Assembly: GCA_963700515.1 (NCBI GenBank)
Contig: CAVOXY010000013.1
Location: 242,082-306,081 of the forward strand
DNA from: JAJRVM01 sp963700515
GTDB lineage: Bacteria > Planctomycetota > Planctomycetia > Pirellulales > Pirellulaceae
Length of the DNA stretch: 64,000 nt
Direction of reading: 5' to 3'
Shown: positions 46,522-57,600 of the stretch, in pieces
How positions within the stretch are numbered: position 1 is the first letter of the stretch
Layout: each line of letters starts with the position of its first letter
Notes under the pieces: model-generated
Databases searched by the model: none
What the model was told of the DNA's origin: nothing
The model's input: the letters and a program-made list of their open reading frames with translations, nothing else
Translations under genes and position numbers: made by a program

Positions 46522-47287
46522 ATGGATATGGAATTGACGAACCGAGTCGCACTGGTTACCGGCGGCTCTCGAGGATTGGGCCGCGCCATCTGCCTGGGAC
46601 TGGCAGCCGAGGGGGCGCGCGTCGCTGTCAATTTCCGCACGCAGGCCAAGGATGCGGATCGATTGGTGGAACATTTGCGGCAGACTTTGCCTGTCGAGGC
46701 GATAGGCTGTCCAAGGCGATATTTCCCAGGAATCGGATGTCGTGACGCTGTTCGACACGATTCAGCGCCAGCTTGGCACGGTGGAGATCCTGGTCAACAA
46801 TGCCGCTAGTTGCCCAACTTGCCCACTGACGGACCTGACCCTGGACCAGTGGGAAGAGACGATCCGTACGAACCTGACCGGCACGTTTTTGACGAGCCGC
46901 GAAATGGTGCGACGCCTGGTGACCGTCCAGCGTACCGGACGGATTGTTAACGTTGTCGTCCACCGCTGCATTCCTCGGCTCCACCACCGGGCATGCCCCT
47001 TATGACGCCAGCAAAGGGGGTATTGTGTCGCTTGACCACCTCGCTGGCGCGCGAGTTCGCCGAGCGGGGAATCGCGGTGAACGCCGTGGCACCCGGCATG
47101 ATCTATACCGATATGACTGCTGAAACATTGAAAGTCACACGAAGCAAAATACCTCGCGCGCATACCCTTGAAACGAATTGCCGACGCCAGGGAAATCGCC
47201 GATGTTGTGGTCTTCCTGGCCTCACCGCGAGCAAGCTACATGACCGGCACGACGGTCAACGTGAGTGGTGGGTTGCTGATGCGGTGA
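46522..47287 (+). CDS. Short-chain dehydrogenase/reductase, paralogue of the divergent SDR (three frameshifts)
   Basis: The rebuilt protein has TGGSRGLGRAICLGLAAEGA, VEILVNNAASCPTCPLTDLT, HAPYDASKGGIVSLTTSLAR (Tyr, Lys), GIAVNAVAPGMIYTDM, then IADVVVFLASPRASYMTG and TVNVSGGLLMR. Breaks are near 46705, 46955 and 47140. It shares distinctive stretches (VAPGM-YTDM, VSGGLLMR end) with the SDR across the divergent promoter, so the two come from a duplication. It begins the rightward operon with the FGGY kinase, URO-D-like and YhdH-like genes. Substrate unknown; probably a keto-sugar or polyol. Confidence 0.85.
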
Positions 47288-47341
47288 TTCGAGCGTGGTG
47301 AAGCTGGAAGTCCGCGTTGCTCGTACCGGAGACGACTTGTC

Positions 47342-48886
47342 ATGGATTACTTGATGGGGATTGACCTGGGATCTACCAGTCTCAAGGCAGTGGTCTACGA
47401 TCTGGCGGGACGCAAAGTCGCCGGAGGGAGCCGACCTACCGAGCGGTTTCATCCGCAGGCCGATCATCCTGACTGGACCGTGTGGCAACCGGAGCAGATT
47501 TGGAACGGTACCGCCGCCGCCATCCGCGAGGCGGTGCAGCAGATGAACGATCCTACGCAGCTCCGCGCCGTGGCGGTCACCGGGATGGGCATGGATGGAC
47601 TGCCGATCGATGAGCAAGGGAATTGGCTCTACCCATTTATCAGTTGGCATGATCCGCGCACGATTCCGCAACATCAGTGGTGGATCGACAATATTGGGGC
47701 CGAGAAGCAATTCTCGATTGGCGGCAATCCGCTCTTGCCCATCAACTCAGCCCTCCGCATTCTCTGGATGGCGGAACATGAGCCGCACATCTACCAGCAG
47801 ACCTACAAGTGGCTCTTGATCGAGGACTTCCTGAATTTCATGCTGTGCGGGCGTCACGGTGACGGATTACAGCATGGCATCGTGCACCTTGCTGCTGGAC
47901 CAACGGACGCGGACATGGTCTGACGAGTTGATTTCCTTGTCGGGTATCAAACGTCGAATTGCTCTGCGACGTTCTGCCCAGCGGCACCTTGATCGGCGAG
48001 GTGCACGCCGCGGCGGCCGCCGCCACCGGCCTGCCGGAAGGCACACCGGTGGTGCTGGGCGGTCACGACCATCTCTGCGGTGTATTGCCGGTCGGAGCGT
48101 TTCGCCCAGGTGTGGCGCTCGACGTAACCGGTACTTGGGAGACGGTGATCGCCTCCACGCCACAACCGGTACTGAACGATGCGTTGAGGCAGGCGGGCAT
48201 GACCGTGCAGGCGCACGTGGTGCGTGACATGCATGCGGTGTGGGGAGGCAATGTGGCTGGCGAGATGGTGGAATGGTACCGACGGCAACTAGCCGGCAGC
48301 GAGGCGAATGTCACAGCGACCGGGCTTGACTGGGACACCTTGATCGGAGAAGCCGCTGCGACGCAGCCGGGAGCTGGCGGGGTCCTGTTTCTGCCACACA
48401 TGTCCGGCACGGCCTCACCGGTTGTCGATAGCCAGAGCTTGGGTGTCTTCGCCGGCCTCACGCCACGTGCCAGTCGCGGCGACATGCTGCGGGCCATCAT
48501 CGAAGGATTGGATTATCAGTTTCTCGATATGGTGCTGGCCCTGGAAAAGTCGCTCGGCACCACACTCGAGCGGTTTATCGCGGTGGGAGGAGCCACGCGA
48601 AATACCTTCTGGATGCAAAACAAGGCGGATGTCGTCGGCCGACCTATTGAGGTTCATGACGTCGAGGAAGCCACGCCATTGGGGGCCGCGATCCTGGCCG
48701 GGATCGGGGTCGGGCTCTACCAGAGACGAAGAAGATGCCTACCATCACGTGCAGCGCGGCGGCCATACCTTCCAGCCCGATTCGCAACGCGCTGCCCAAT
48801 ACCAGCAGTGGTTCCAAATCTACCGCGATCTCTATCCGGCCACGAAAGCTGTGAACCACCGCTTGTTCAAGGAATTCACGACATGA
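47342..48886 (+). CDS. FGGY-family carbohydrate kinase (three frameshifts)
   Basis: The N-terminal ATPase domain reads GIDLGSTSLKAVVYDLAG, AVTGMGMDGLPIDEQG and SWHDPRT. The C-terminal part shows VVLGGHDHLCGVLPVG, LDVTGTWETVI and FIAVGGATRNTFWMQNKADV with GRPIEVHDVEEATPLGAAIL, typical of FGGY kinases of the xylulokinase type. Breaks are near 47855, 47945 and 48725; the repaired end is TKAVNHRLFKEFTT. ATG 47342. The stop overlaps the next ATG by 4 bases. It phosphorylates a ketose or polyol, presumably the product of one of the neighbouring dehydrogenases; the exact sugar is unknown. Confidence 0.88.
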
Positions 48887-49900
48887 ATGGACAGGAACGG
48901 ATACTTTCTGCACTACGCCGCGAGACTCCCGACGCGGTCCCCACGTTCGAATGGTTCATCGACGCCACCGTCGGGGAAGCACTCGTCGGTAGCGGAGACA
49001 TCCTGGATATCGTCGCGGGCCTGGACCTGGACGGAGTCAATCTGCGTCCCAACTACCAGAAACGCTTTCTCGATGATGTGACCTTTGTTGACGAATGGGG
49101 CATCACCCGGCAACTCACCGAAGATACACTCCCCGCGCTGCTTCACAGCCCGATCCCCGATATCACGCGACATCGAGACTACGCTTTTCCCGATCCCGAC
49201 GCCCCGCAGCGATTCAAGACGGTCGAGGCGGCTTTGCAGCGGTTCGGCGACGAGAAGGCCATTGTTCTCAACCTCCGCGACGGCTTCTCCGACATGCGCG
49301 ATCTGTTGGGCTACGAGGGCTCGCTGATGAATTTGCTGCTGGAGCCGACGGCCTACAGTGATTTGTTGCAGCGAGCGGTTGACTACAACTTGCAGCTTGG
49401 CCGCGGTCGCCAGAAAGCGGTACGGACTGAAGATCGTCGCCACGACCGACGACGTCGCCAACGCCACCGGCATGCTCGTGCGCCCGGAAACCTGGTTTGA
49501 GCGGATTGGTCCTCAGTTCAAACGGGCCATCGAGGGCTACAAAGACCTCGGTTACTTGTGCATCAAGCACTGCGATGGAAATATCGACGCGGTGAGCGAT
49601 TTCTGGGTCGAATGCGGCATCGACTGCCTCGATCCGATCGACCCGGGCGCTGGCTATACGATGGCCGGCATGAAGGCGAAGTACGGCGATCGCATTTGCC
49701 TGAAAGGCAATATCGATTGCACCGGAGCGCTGTGCGATGGCACTCCTGCCGACGTCATCGAAGAGGTCCAGCAGTGCCTCCGTGACGGGGCGCCAGGTGG
49801 CGGCTTGATCCTCTCCTCCAGCAACACCATCCATCATGGCGTCAAGCCAGAGAATTACCGCGCCATGCTCGACGCGCTGCGGCGGTTCGGACAAGGCTAA
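48883..49900 (+). CDS. Uroporphyrinogen decarboxylase-family (URO-D/MtaA-like) protein (one frameshift)
   Basis: The N-terminal part (MNGQERILSALRRETPDAVP, LDLDGVNLRPNYQKRF) and, after a break near 49425, DDVANATGMLVRPETWFERI, LGYLCIKHCDGNIDAVSDFW, CGIDCLDPIDPGAGYTMAGM, RICLKGNIDCTGAL and PGGGLILSSSNTIHHGVKPE give a complete approximately 338-residue URO-D-fold protein. The HCDGN and SSSNTIHHG motifs belong to the MtaA/CmuA-like side of the superfamily and not to heme-pathway HemE. Such members occur in sugar catabolic operons of many bacteria without a known role. ATG overlaps the kinase stop (ATGA), supporting co-function. Confidence 0.87.
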
Positions 49901-49919
49901 TTAACTTAAGATCGTACCC

Positions 49920-50915
49920 ATGACACCTGATACCTTCCGCTGTTTCCTGGTCAAAAAAACTGGTAAGGACCGGATTGAGACGTCGATCGAGCGGCGGCCG
50001 TTGTTTGAGTTGCCGGCCGGGGATGTGCTGATCCGCGTCGCCTATTCGTCGCTCAACTACAAAGACGCGCTGGCGGTGCAGGGACACCCCGCCGTCGCCC
50101 GCCATTTTCCGCACGTACCGGGCATTGATGCTGCCGGAACGGTGGTGGAAAGCAGCTCCAGTAAATTTCACGCGGGTGACAGCGTACTCGTAACCAGCTA
50201 CGAACTCGGTGTCGAACGATGGGGAGGCTGGGCCGAATTGATCCGCGTCCCCGCCGAGTGGATCGTGCGGTTGCCCGAGTCCATGACACTCGAAGAGAGC
50301 ATGCTCGTCGGTACGGCCGGACTTACAGCCGGGCTCTGCCTGCGAGCTCTGGAGCGACACGACGTTCGACCCGACGGCGGTGAAGTCGTGGTGACCGGCG
50401 CCACCGGCGGCGTAGGTATTCTGGCTGTCCATCTGCTGGCCACGCTGGGGTACTCGGTCGTCGCCGTTTCGGGCAAGCCGCAATACCACGCACTGCTCAG
50501 GGAATTGGGCGCACAGCGCGTGCTGGGTCGTGTTGAAATACTGGACGATTCAAACCGTCCCCTGCTTGCTTCGCAGTATGCCGGTGCGATCGATACCGTT
50601 GGCGGACAGATGTTAGCGAGCCTGTTGCGCCGCATGCAGAACAATGGTTGTGTGTCCTGCTGTGGTCTGGTGGGAGGCGCCGATCTGTCAACAACGGTCT
50701 ATCCCTTCATTCTGCGCGGCGTAACACTCTCGGGAATTGACTCGGCGTGGTGCGATCTGACGCGGCGCATCGAAGTGTGGAATCGCCTGGCAAAACTGGC
50801 CGATCGGCAGATGCTCCACCGCATCGCGACGACCAGCACTCTGGAGTCAGTCGGGACCGATGTCGCAAACATGCTGGCAGGCAAGGTCGTGGGGCGCGTG
50901 GTCATCCGGTTATGA
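49920..50915 (+). CDS. YhdH/AcuI-family quinone-type oxidoreductase
   Basis: A complete 331-residue MDR-superfamily protein: YSSLNYKDALAVQGHPAVAR, FPHVPGIDAAGTVVESSSSK, RWGGWAELIRVPAEWIVRLP, GTAGLTAGLCLRALE, the Rossmann VVVTGATGGVGILAVHLLAT, and RRIEVWNRLAKLADRQM near the end. These are YhdH/AcuI hallmarks; characterised members reduce acryloyl-CoA with NADPH. There is no zinc-binding set. ATG 49920, 19 bases after the URO-D stop and probably the last gene of the operon. The hairpin array begins 3 bases after its stop. Confidence 0.9.
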   Translation: MTPDTFRCFLVKKTGKDRIETSIERRPLFELPAGDVLIRVAYSSLNYKDALAVQGHPAVARHFPHVPGIDAAGTVVESSSSKFHAGDSVLVTSYELGVERWGGWAELIRVPAEWIVRLPESMTLEESMLVGTAGLTAGLCLRALERHDVRPDGGEVVVTGATGGVGILAVHLLATLGYSVVAVSGKPQYHALLRELGAQRVLGRVEILDDSNRPLLASQYAGAIDTVGGQMLASLLRRMQNNGCVSCCGLVGGADLSTTVYPFILRGVTLSGIDSAWCDLTRRIEVWNRLAKLADRQMLHRIATTSTLESVGTDVANMLAGKVVGRVVIRL

Positions 50916-50918
50916 GAC

Positions 50919-52065
50919 GACCGTAGCTGAAGCCGCCTAGGCTTCAGCGGAAGCTCATTACGCTAACCCACTGCACTGAGCCCTTGGCGGGCTCAGCTAC
51001 GACCGTAGCTGAAGCCGCCCAGGCTTCAGCGGAAGCTCATTACGCTAACCCACTTCACTGAGCCCTTGGCGGGCTCAGCTACGACCGTAGCTGAAGCCGC
51101 CCAGGCTTCAGCGGAAGCTCATTACGTTAACCCACTGCACTGAGCCCTTGGCGGGCTCAGCTACGACCGTAGCTGAAGCCGCCCAGGCTTCAGCGGAAGC
51201 TCATTACGTTAACCCACTTCACTGAGCCCTTGGCGGGCTCAGCTACGACCGTAGCTGAAGCCGCCCAGGCTTCAGCGGAATGCTCATTACGTTAACCCAC
51301 TTCACTGAGCCCTTGGCGGGCTCAGCTACGACCGTAGCTGAAGCCGCCCAGGCTTCAGCGGAAGCTCATTACGTTAACCCACTTCACTGAGCCCTTGGCG
51401 GGCTCAGCTACGACCGTAGCTGAAGCCGCCAGGCTTCAGCGGAAGCTCATTACGCTAACCCACTGCACTGAGCCCTTGGCGGGCTCAGCTACGACCGTAG
51501 CTGAAGCCGCCCAGGCTTCAGCGGAATCTCATTACGTTAACCCACTGCACTGAGCCCTTGGCGGGCTCAGCTACGACCGTAGCTGAAGCCGCCCAGGCTT
51601 CAGCGGAAGCTCATTACGCTAACCCACTGCACTGAGCCCTTGGCGGGCTCAGCTACGACCGTAGCTGAAGCCGCCCAGGCTTCAGCGGAATCTCATTACG
51701 TTAACCCACTGCACTGAGCCCTTGGCGGGCTCAGCTACGACCGTAGCTGAAGCCGCCCAGGCTTCAGCGGAAGCTCATTACGCTAACCCACTGCACTGAG
51801 CCCTTGGCGGGCTCAGCTACGACCGTAGCTGAAGCCGCCCAGGCTTCAGCGGAATCTCATTACGTTAACCCACTGCACTGAGCCCTTGGCGGGCTCAGCT
51901 ACGACCGTAGCTGAAGCCGCCCAGGCTTCAGCGGAAGCTCATTACGTTAACCCACTGCACTGAGCCCTTGGCGGGCTCAGCTACGACCGTAGCTGAAGCC
52001 GCCAGGCTTCAGCGGAATCTCATTACGTTAACCCACTGCACTGAGCCCTTGGCGGGCTCAGCTAC
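50919..52065. repeat. Tandem array 1: 14 copies of an approximately 82-bp double-hairpin unit
   Basis: Fourteen head-to-tail units start at 50919, 51001, 51083, 51165, 51247, 51330, 51412, 51493, 51575, 51657, 51739, 51821, 51903 and 51985. Each has hairpin A (GCTGAAGCC-GCCCA-GGCTTCAGC) and hairpin B (CTGAGCCC-TTGGC-GGGCTCAG), separated by about 25 bases (GGAAGCTCATTACGCTAACC). Units differ only at a few sites (ACGCT/ACGTT, CTGCACTG/CTTCACTG, GAAGCTC/GAATCTC), so the array is recent or homogenised. No open frame is conserved across it. Confidence 0.95.
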
Positions 52066-52357
52066 GGGGACGCTTTTCCGGCTGGAGCTGTGGAATTCGC
52101 GGGCGATTGTTGGTATGAAGGAGGTATCGCAATTTACCTCGCGAAAGGCGAGAATAGAGTGTCGCCTGACCTCCGCAAGCATCGTGCCTGGAAACAAAGC
52201 TGTCCGGCATGCCTACCTTAAGCCGTCAGTGCGTTGCAGGACATGGCACACCTGAGGATGTGGAATCCGCTTGCCTCTTATTCTCATTACGCTGTTTTGA
52301 ACCACGCGTTGCCAACAACGTTGCGAACAACGCACCCTCGTGACAAGGAGTAATAAC
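52066..52357. other. Leader region of Gfo/Idh/MocA gene
   Basis: This 292-bp non-repetitive stretch lies between array 1 and the oxidoreductase gene. It ends with a good ribosome site (AAGGAG) before GTG 52358. No gene and no convincing promoter hexamers were recognised. Confidence 0.45.
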
Positions 52358-53768
52358 GTGACGAAACACAAGTTCACACGCCGCGACATGCTTAAGGCAG
52401 GCGGCGCTGCGCTGGCCCTTCCGACACTTATCCCCGGTCGCGTCCTGGGACTCGACGGAGCCACCGCGCCGAGCGAGACGGTGCGCGTGGGGGTGATCGG
52501 CTGTGGTGGTCGCTCGCGGCTGATCCGCGAGGGTGCGGATGTCAAGGGCTTTGAGGTCGTGGCGGCTTGCGATTGTTTTGTGGAACGAGCCCAGAAGTAT
52601 GTAGAAGAACTCTCGGGCGGCAAGAAGTGGGGAGTCTACGACGATTTTCGCGCGATGATCGAGAAAGAAAAACTCGACGCCGTGATGGTCGAGACGACGA
52701 CTCATGCCCGAGCCTGGATCGCGATGCAAGCCATGCAGATGGGAATCGACACCTACATCGAAAAGCCGATGTGCTTGACGATCGCCGAAGGCCGCAAGAT
52801 GGTGCAAGCGGCACGCAAGTACAACACGGTCACTCAGGTCGGCACGCAGCAGCGTTCGATGCCGATCAACAACTGGGCCAGCGATCTGGTGAAGAACGGT
52901 GCCATCGGCAAGATCCGAGCCGTCTTGGCGCCGAACTTCGTCGGCCCCTTCCGCTGGACCAAGACGACATCGGCCGACGTGAAAGAACCGGTCGAACCGT
53001 GGTGGGATCTCTGGACCAACCAGGCGGAACTGCGCCCGCGCGACGGGGAACTGCAGTACGGCTGGGCCAAGTGGTGGGACTACGACGGCGGCGGACTCTG
53101 CTTCGGCGTTACCGGCTGGGGCACCCACTCGTACGACCAGATCAACCGCGCCCTGGGCACCGACGACACGGGACCGGTCGAAGTGCTGTTGGAAGAGCCG
53201 GTGGCGGATCGCGAGACGGGCAAGTTCGCCGGCCGTGAGACCGTCGGCGGTGTCGTGATCGGCGATACCGGCGACGAGGACACCGGCACGGACTATCACG
53301 GCATGGCCAAACTGACCGGTCCCCGGGCCAGGGTGAAGATGAAGTTCGCCAGCGGCACCGAACTGCGACTCCACCTGGACGGCGATCGTGGCCCGGGACT
53401 GGGTGCGATCTTCGTCGGTGAAAACGGCCAGAAGATCGAGATCAATCGCAACAAGCTGGCCAGCAATCCGAAGGAGCTCGTCCGCTCGCCCGACAATCCC
53501 GGCCCCAACAAGCGGCCCGAAACGGCCTATCACATCGAGAACTGGATCGAGTGCATCAAGATCGCGTTCAATCTGCAATGCCGACATCGAGATCGGCCAG
53601 CGTTCTTCGACACTCTGCTACCTGGTCAATATCGTCCGCGACGTCGGCCAGGTCGGCAAGCCGCTGAAATGGGACCCGGTGGCCGAGCGGTTCACGAACT
53701 GCGACGAAGGCAACAAGATGCTCGACCGCCCGCGCCGCAAAGGCTACGAGCTGCCTGACATCAGCTAA
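52358..53768 (+). CDS. Gfo/Idh/MocA-family oxidoreductase, Tat-exported (one frameshift)
   Basis: Twin-arginine leader FTRRDMLKAGGAALALPTL is followed by the Rossmann motif VRVGVIGCGGRSRLIREGA and the canonical EKP region (MGIDTYIEKPMCLTIAEG). Downstream features are VTQVGTQQRSMPINNWASD and YHIENWIECIKIAFN. Near 53578 the frame breaks; the other frame (GQRSSTLCYLVNIVRDVGQV, KPLKWDPVAERFTNCDEGNK) ends in ELPDIS at 53768, as planctomycete homologues do. GTG 52358 has AAGGAG 7 bases upstream. About 470 residues. The family oxidises sugars or sugar derivatives with NAD(P). It sits alone between two hairpin arrays. Confidence 0.9.
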
Positions 53769-53841
53769 GAGTGTGAAGAATTCTGAGATGTACTTGTTGC
53801 CGGGCGCGATCAGTGTACTGCTGGTCGTGCCCGGCTCTGTT

Positions 53842-54625
53842 GTAGCTGAGCCCGCCAGGGCTCAGCAGCAGCGGGACACGGCATCGCGTTTCGTCTGAAG
53901 CCTCGGCGGCTTCAGCTACGTAGCTGAGCCCGCCAGGGCTCAGCAGCAGCGGGACACGGCATCGGATTCATCTGAAGCCTCGGCGGCTTCAGCTACGTAG
54001 CTGAGCCCGCCAGGGCTCAGCAGCAGCGGGACACGGCATCGCGACTTCGTCTGAAGCCTCGGCGGCTTCAGCTACGTAGCTGAGCCCGCCAGGGCTCAGC
54101 AGCAGCGGGACACGGCATCGCGCTTCGTCTGAAGCCTCGGCGGCTTCAGCTACGTAGCTGAGCCCGCCAGGGCTCAGCAGCAGCGGGACACGGCATCGCG
54201 ACTTCGTCTGAAGCCTCGGCGGCTTCAGCTACGTAGCTGAGCCCGCCAGGGCTCAGCAGCAGCGGGACACGGCATCGGCGCTTCATCTGAAGCCTCGGCG
54301 GCTTCAGCTACGTAGCTGAGCCCGCCAGGGCTCAGCAGCAGCGGGACACGGCATCGCGTTCGTCTGAAGCCTCGGCGGCTTCAGCTACGTAGCTGAGCCC
54401 GCCAGGGCTCAGCAGCAGTGGGATACGGCATCGCGACTTCGTCTGAAGCCTCGGCGGCTTCAGCTACGTAGCTGAGCCCGCCAGGGCTCAGCAGCAGCGG
54501 GACACGGCATCGCGACTTCGTCTGAAGCCTCGGCGGCTTCAGCTACGTAGCTGAGCCCGCCAGGGCTCAGCAGCAGCGGGATACGGCATCGCGACTTCGT
54601 CTGAAGCCTCGGCGGCTTCAGCTAC
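53842..54625. repeat. Tandem array 2: 10 copies of an approximately 78-bp double-hairpin unit, inverted relative to array 1
   Basis: Ten units start at 53842, 53920, 53997, 54076, 54154, 54233, 54312, 54389, 54468 and 54547. Each has hairpin B' (GCTGAGCCC-GCCA-GGGCTCAGC) then hairpin A' (CTGAAGCC-TCGGC-GGCTTCAG). Read in reverse complement, array 1 has the same order and nearly the same stems (GTAGCTGAGCCCGCCA ... GGCGGCTTCAGCTAC), but the inter-hairpin spacer is different (CAGCGGGACACGGCATCGCG here). The two arrays are thus inverted relatives with independent amplification. Confidence 0.95.
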
Positions 54626-54657
54626 CTCTGGAATCACGGCCCATGTGGAGATCCAAG

Positions 54658-57600
54658 ATGACAAATCACTCGCCACACATTGCACTGATTGGAACCCCAG
54701 CGATTCTCGCGGCGATCTTGTTCCTCTCAGCTCTGACCTTGGCTCCGGTTTTGTCGGCAGAAGTCACTCCGCTGCAAGAGGCGCAGCGTATCTACGCAGA
54801 AACTGGGGTCGCGGGGGGAGTGGTCGTGCATCTGGGCTGCGGCACGGGAGAGCTTACGGCAGCCCTACGGTCGAACGACTCCTATCTGGTTCAAGGATTG
54901 GACGCTTCCCCCGAAAATGTCCGACGCGCTCGCCAGCATGTCACCAACTTGCAGCAGTACGGGCCCGTGTCGATAAGTCTGCTGGAGAATCGTCGGCTTC
55001 CGTATATCGACAATCTAGTCAATCTGGTGATCGTCCAAGAGCCGGGTGACGTATCGATGGACGAGGTGACCCGCGTACTGTGTCCGCAAGGGGTCGCGTA
55101 TATCAAGGAAGGTGGCCAATGGCACAAACATGTCAAACCGCGCAGTGCGGATATTGACGAGTGGACCCATTATCTGCACGATGCCTCCAACAACGCGGTG
55201 GCTCATGATCGTGTCGTCGGACCGCCGCGGCGAATACAGTGGATGGACGGCCCGACGTACTCGCGCCATCACGATCGGATGTCGAGCGTCAGTGCGGTGG
55301 TGTCGGCCGGCGGCCGCGTCTTCAGCATTGAAGACGAACAATCTGCTATTTCCATACTGTTACCGTCCAAGTGGATGCTGACGGCGCGCGACGCTTTCAA
55401 CGGGAAGACATTGTGGCAGCGTCCGATCGAAAAGTGGTTCACTCAGTTCTGGCCGTTGAAGAGCGGTCCGGCCGTTCTGCCGCGCCGACTGATTGCCAGT
55501 CGGGATCGCGTCTATGTCACCATGGGCATCGACGCTCCCTTTGTGGCCCTCGATGCGGCGACGGGTGCCACGGTCCAGAGCTACGAAGGAACTCGTGGAA
55601 CGGAAGAGGCGGTACTCTGCGACGGCATCCTCTATCTGGTCGTCAATCCGCAGTTGGATGCGAGGCAATATGCGGAACCACAACGGTTCAATAAGGCTTA
55701 CGGCGCCAAATTCTGGGACGAGGCTCCGCGGCAACTGATGGCCTTTCGCGCCGAGAGTGGCGAGCTGGTCTGGACCCAGGAGACCGTGGTGCTGCCGGCT
55801 ACTCTGGCTGCCGGCGAGCAACGTGTGCTACTGCACAACGGGAACAGCATCGTCTGTCTGGACCGCGGCACCGGCAACGAAATGTGGCGTTCCGAGCCGG
55901 TGGAGCGGGCCAAGGAGATCCAGTCGTTCTACTTGCCCATTCTGGTTCTCTACGAGGACGTGGTACTGTTTTCCGGCGGTGAAACGGCGGGATTGCAGAC
56001 CGGATCATGGTACGAAACGGGAAAAGACACGATGACGGCACTGTCACTGCAGGATGGTAAAGTGCTCTGGTCTGCTCCCCATCCGCCATCCGGCTACCGC
56101 TCGCCCGAAGACCTGTTGGTGGTAAATGGTCTTGTGTGGACGGGGGAAACCACGAGTGGTCGAGCGGTGGGTGTGTTTACCGGCCGCGATCCACACACGG
56201 GGAAAGTCGTCAGCCAGTTCAAACCGGATGTTTCCACCTACTGGTTCCACCACCGCTGCTATCGCGGCAAGGCGACCGACAACTATCTACTGATGTCCCG
56301 CACCGGCACGGAGTTCGTGGATGTGCGGCAGCAGCACTGGGACATCAATGACTGGGTGCGTGGTGCATGCTTGTACGGAGTGATGCCGGCCAATGGTTTG
56401 CTCTATGCCCCGCGTCACCCCTGTGCCTGTTATCTTGAAGCGAAATTATCCGGTTTCAATGCCTTGGCTCCCGCCGCGACGGGCTCTCGAGTCATCGGGG
56501 AGTTGACCGATTCGCAGCGGCTCGAAAAAGGCCCGGGATATGCCGACGTTTCGACAACTGAAGACGCACATGCGTCAGCGTCCCGCGAAGACTGGCCCAC
56601 GTTTCGTCATGATGCGGGACGCACCGGGCGTGCCACGACTACCGTATCAACTGCACTGACCCCCGCCTGGAACACCGCGGTCGGGGGCAAACTGACCAGT
56701 CCTGTGGTGGCCCAAGGACGACTCTTCGTGGGCTCGATCGATACCCACACGGTCCACGCCTTGGATGCCAACAGTGGCCAACCGCTCTGGACGTTTCAGG
56801 CTGGAGGCCGAGTTGATTCGCCCCCCACCGTTTATCGAGGGTGTGTGTTGTTCGGATGTGCGGATGGCACGGTCTATTGCCTGAGGGCGTCTGACGGCCA
56901 GTTGGTGTGGCGTTTTCTCGCGTCTCCCATGATCCAGCAATTGGTTTCATACGGGCAACTCGAATCAGTCTGGCCGGTTCACGGGAGCGTGTTGATCGAA
57001 AACGATGTGGCCTACTGCGTGGCCGGACGGTCCATGTTTGTCGATGACGGCATGTTGCTGTGGCGCCTGAATCCGGGTACGGGCGAGATCCTTTCGAAGA
57101 CCGTCCTCAATAACATCGATTCCGCTGGCAAAACGATTCAGGACTATGTCAGCTGGCTGAACATGCCGACGGCATTGCCGGATGTACTTTCGAGTGACGG
57201 CAAGCTCGTTTATATGCGATCGCAGCCCTTTCAATTGGATGGCAGTCGCCTGCCGTTGGAGGCGATGCCGCGAGGGGAGGATGCCGACCAGGGCGCTCCC
57301 CAGCCCGTGCAGAACGCCGAGCATGCTCACCTGTTCTGTCCGACTGGATTCCTGGATGATACCTGGTGGCATCGCACCTATTGGTTATACGGCAGCACAT
57401 TCGTCAGCGGCTGGTCCGGCTACTATCTGTCGGGCAAAGTTGCCCCCGCCGGTCGTTTGCTCGTCACCGACGATGAAAACGTGTACGGTTTCGGACGCAA
57501 GCCACAGTATTACCGCTGGACGACACCGATCGAGCACCAATTGTTCCGAGCTGACAAGGAATTGCAGCCCAAGATGAGTCCGCCGCGTAAAGGGCCGGAA

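Noticed and set aside
48883..49900. HemE (heme biosynthesis) assignment
   Set aside because: Motifs match the MtaA/CmuA-like side of the superfamily and the gene is coupled to a sugar kinase, not to heme genes.
52226..53587. 453-aa minus-strand open frame
   Set aside because: Antisense shadow of the Gfo/Idh/MocA gene, produced by high-GC third positions.
50919..54625. CRISPR-like arrays
   Set aside because: The whole unit repeats, including the stretches between hairpins; there are no unique spacers and no cas genes.
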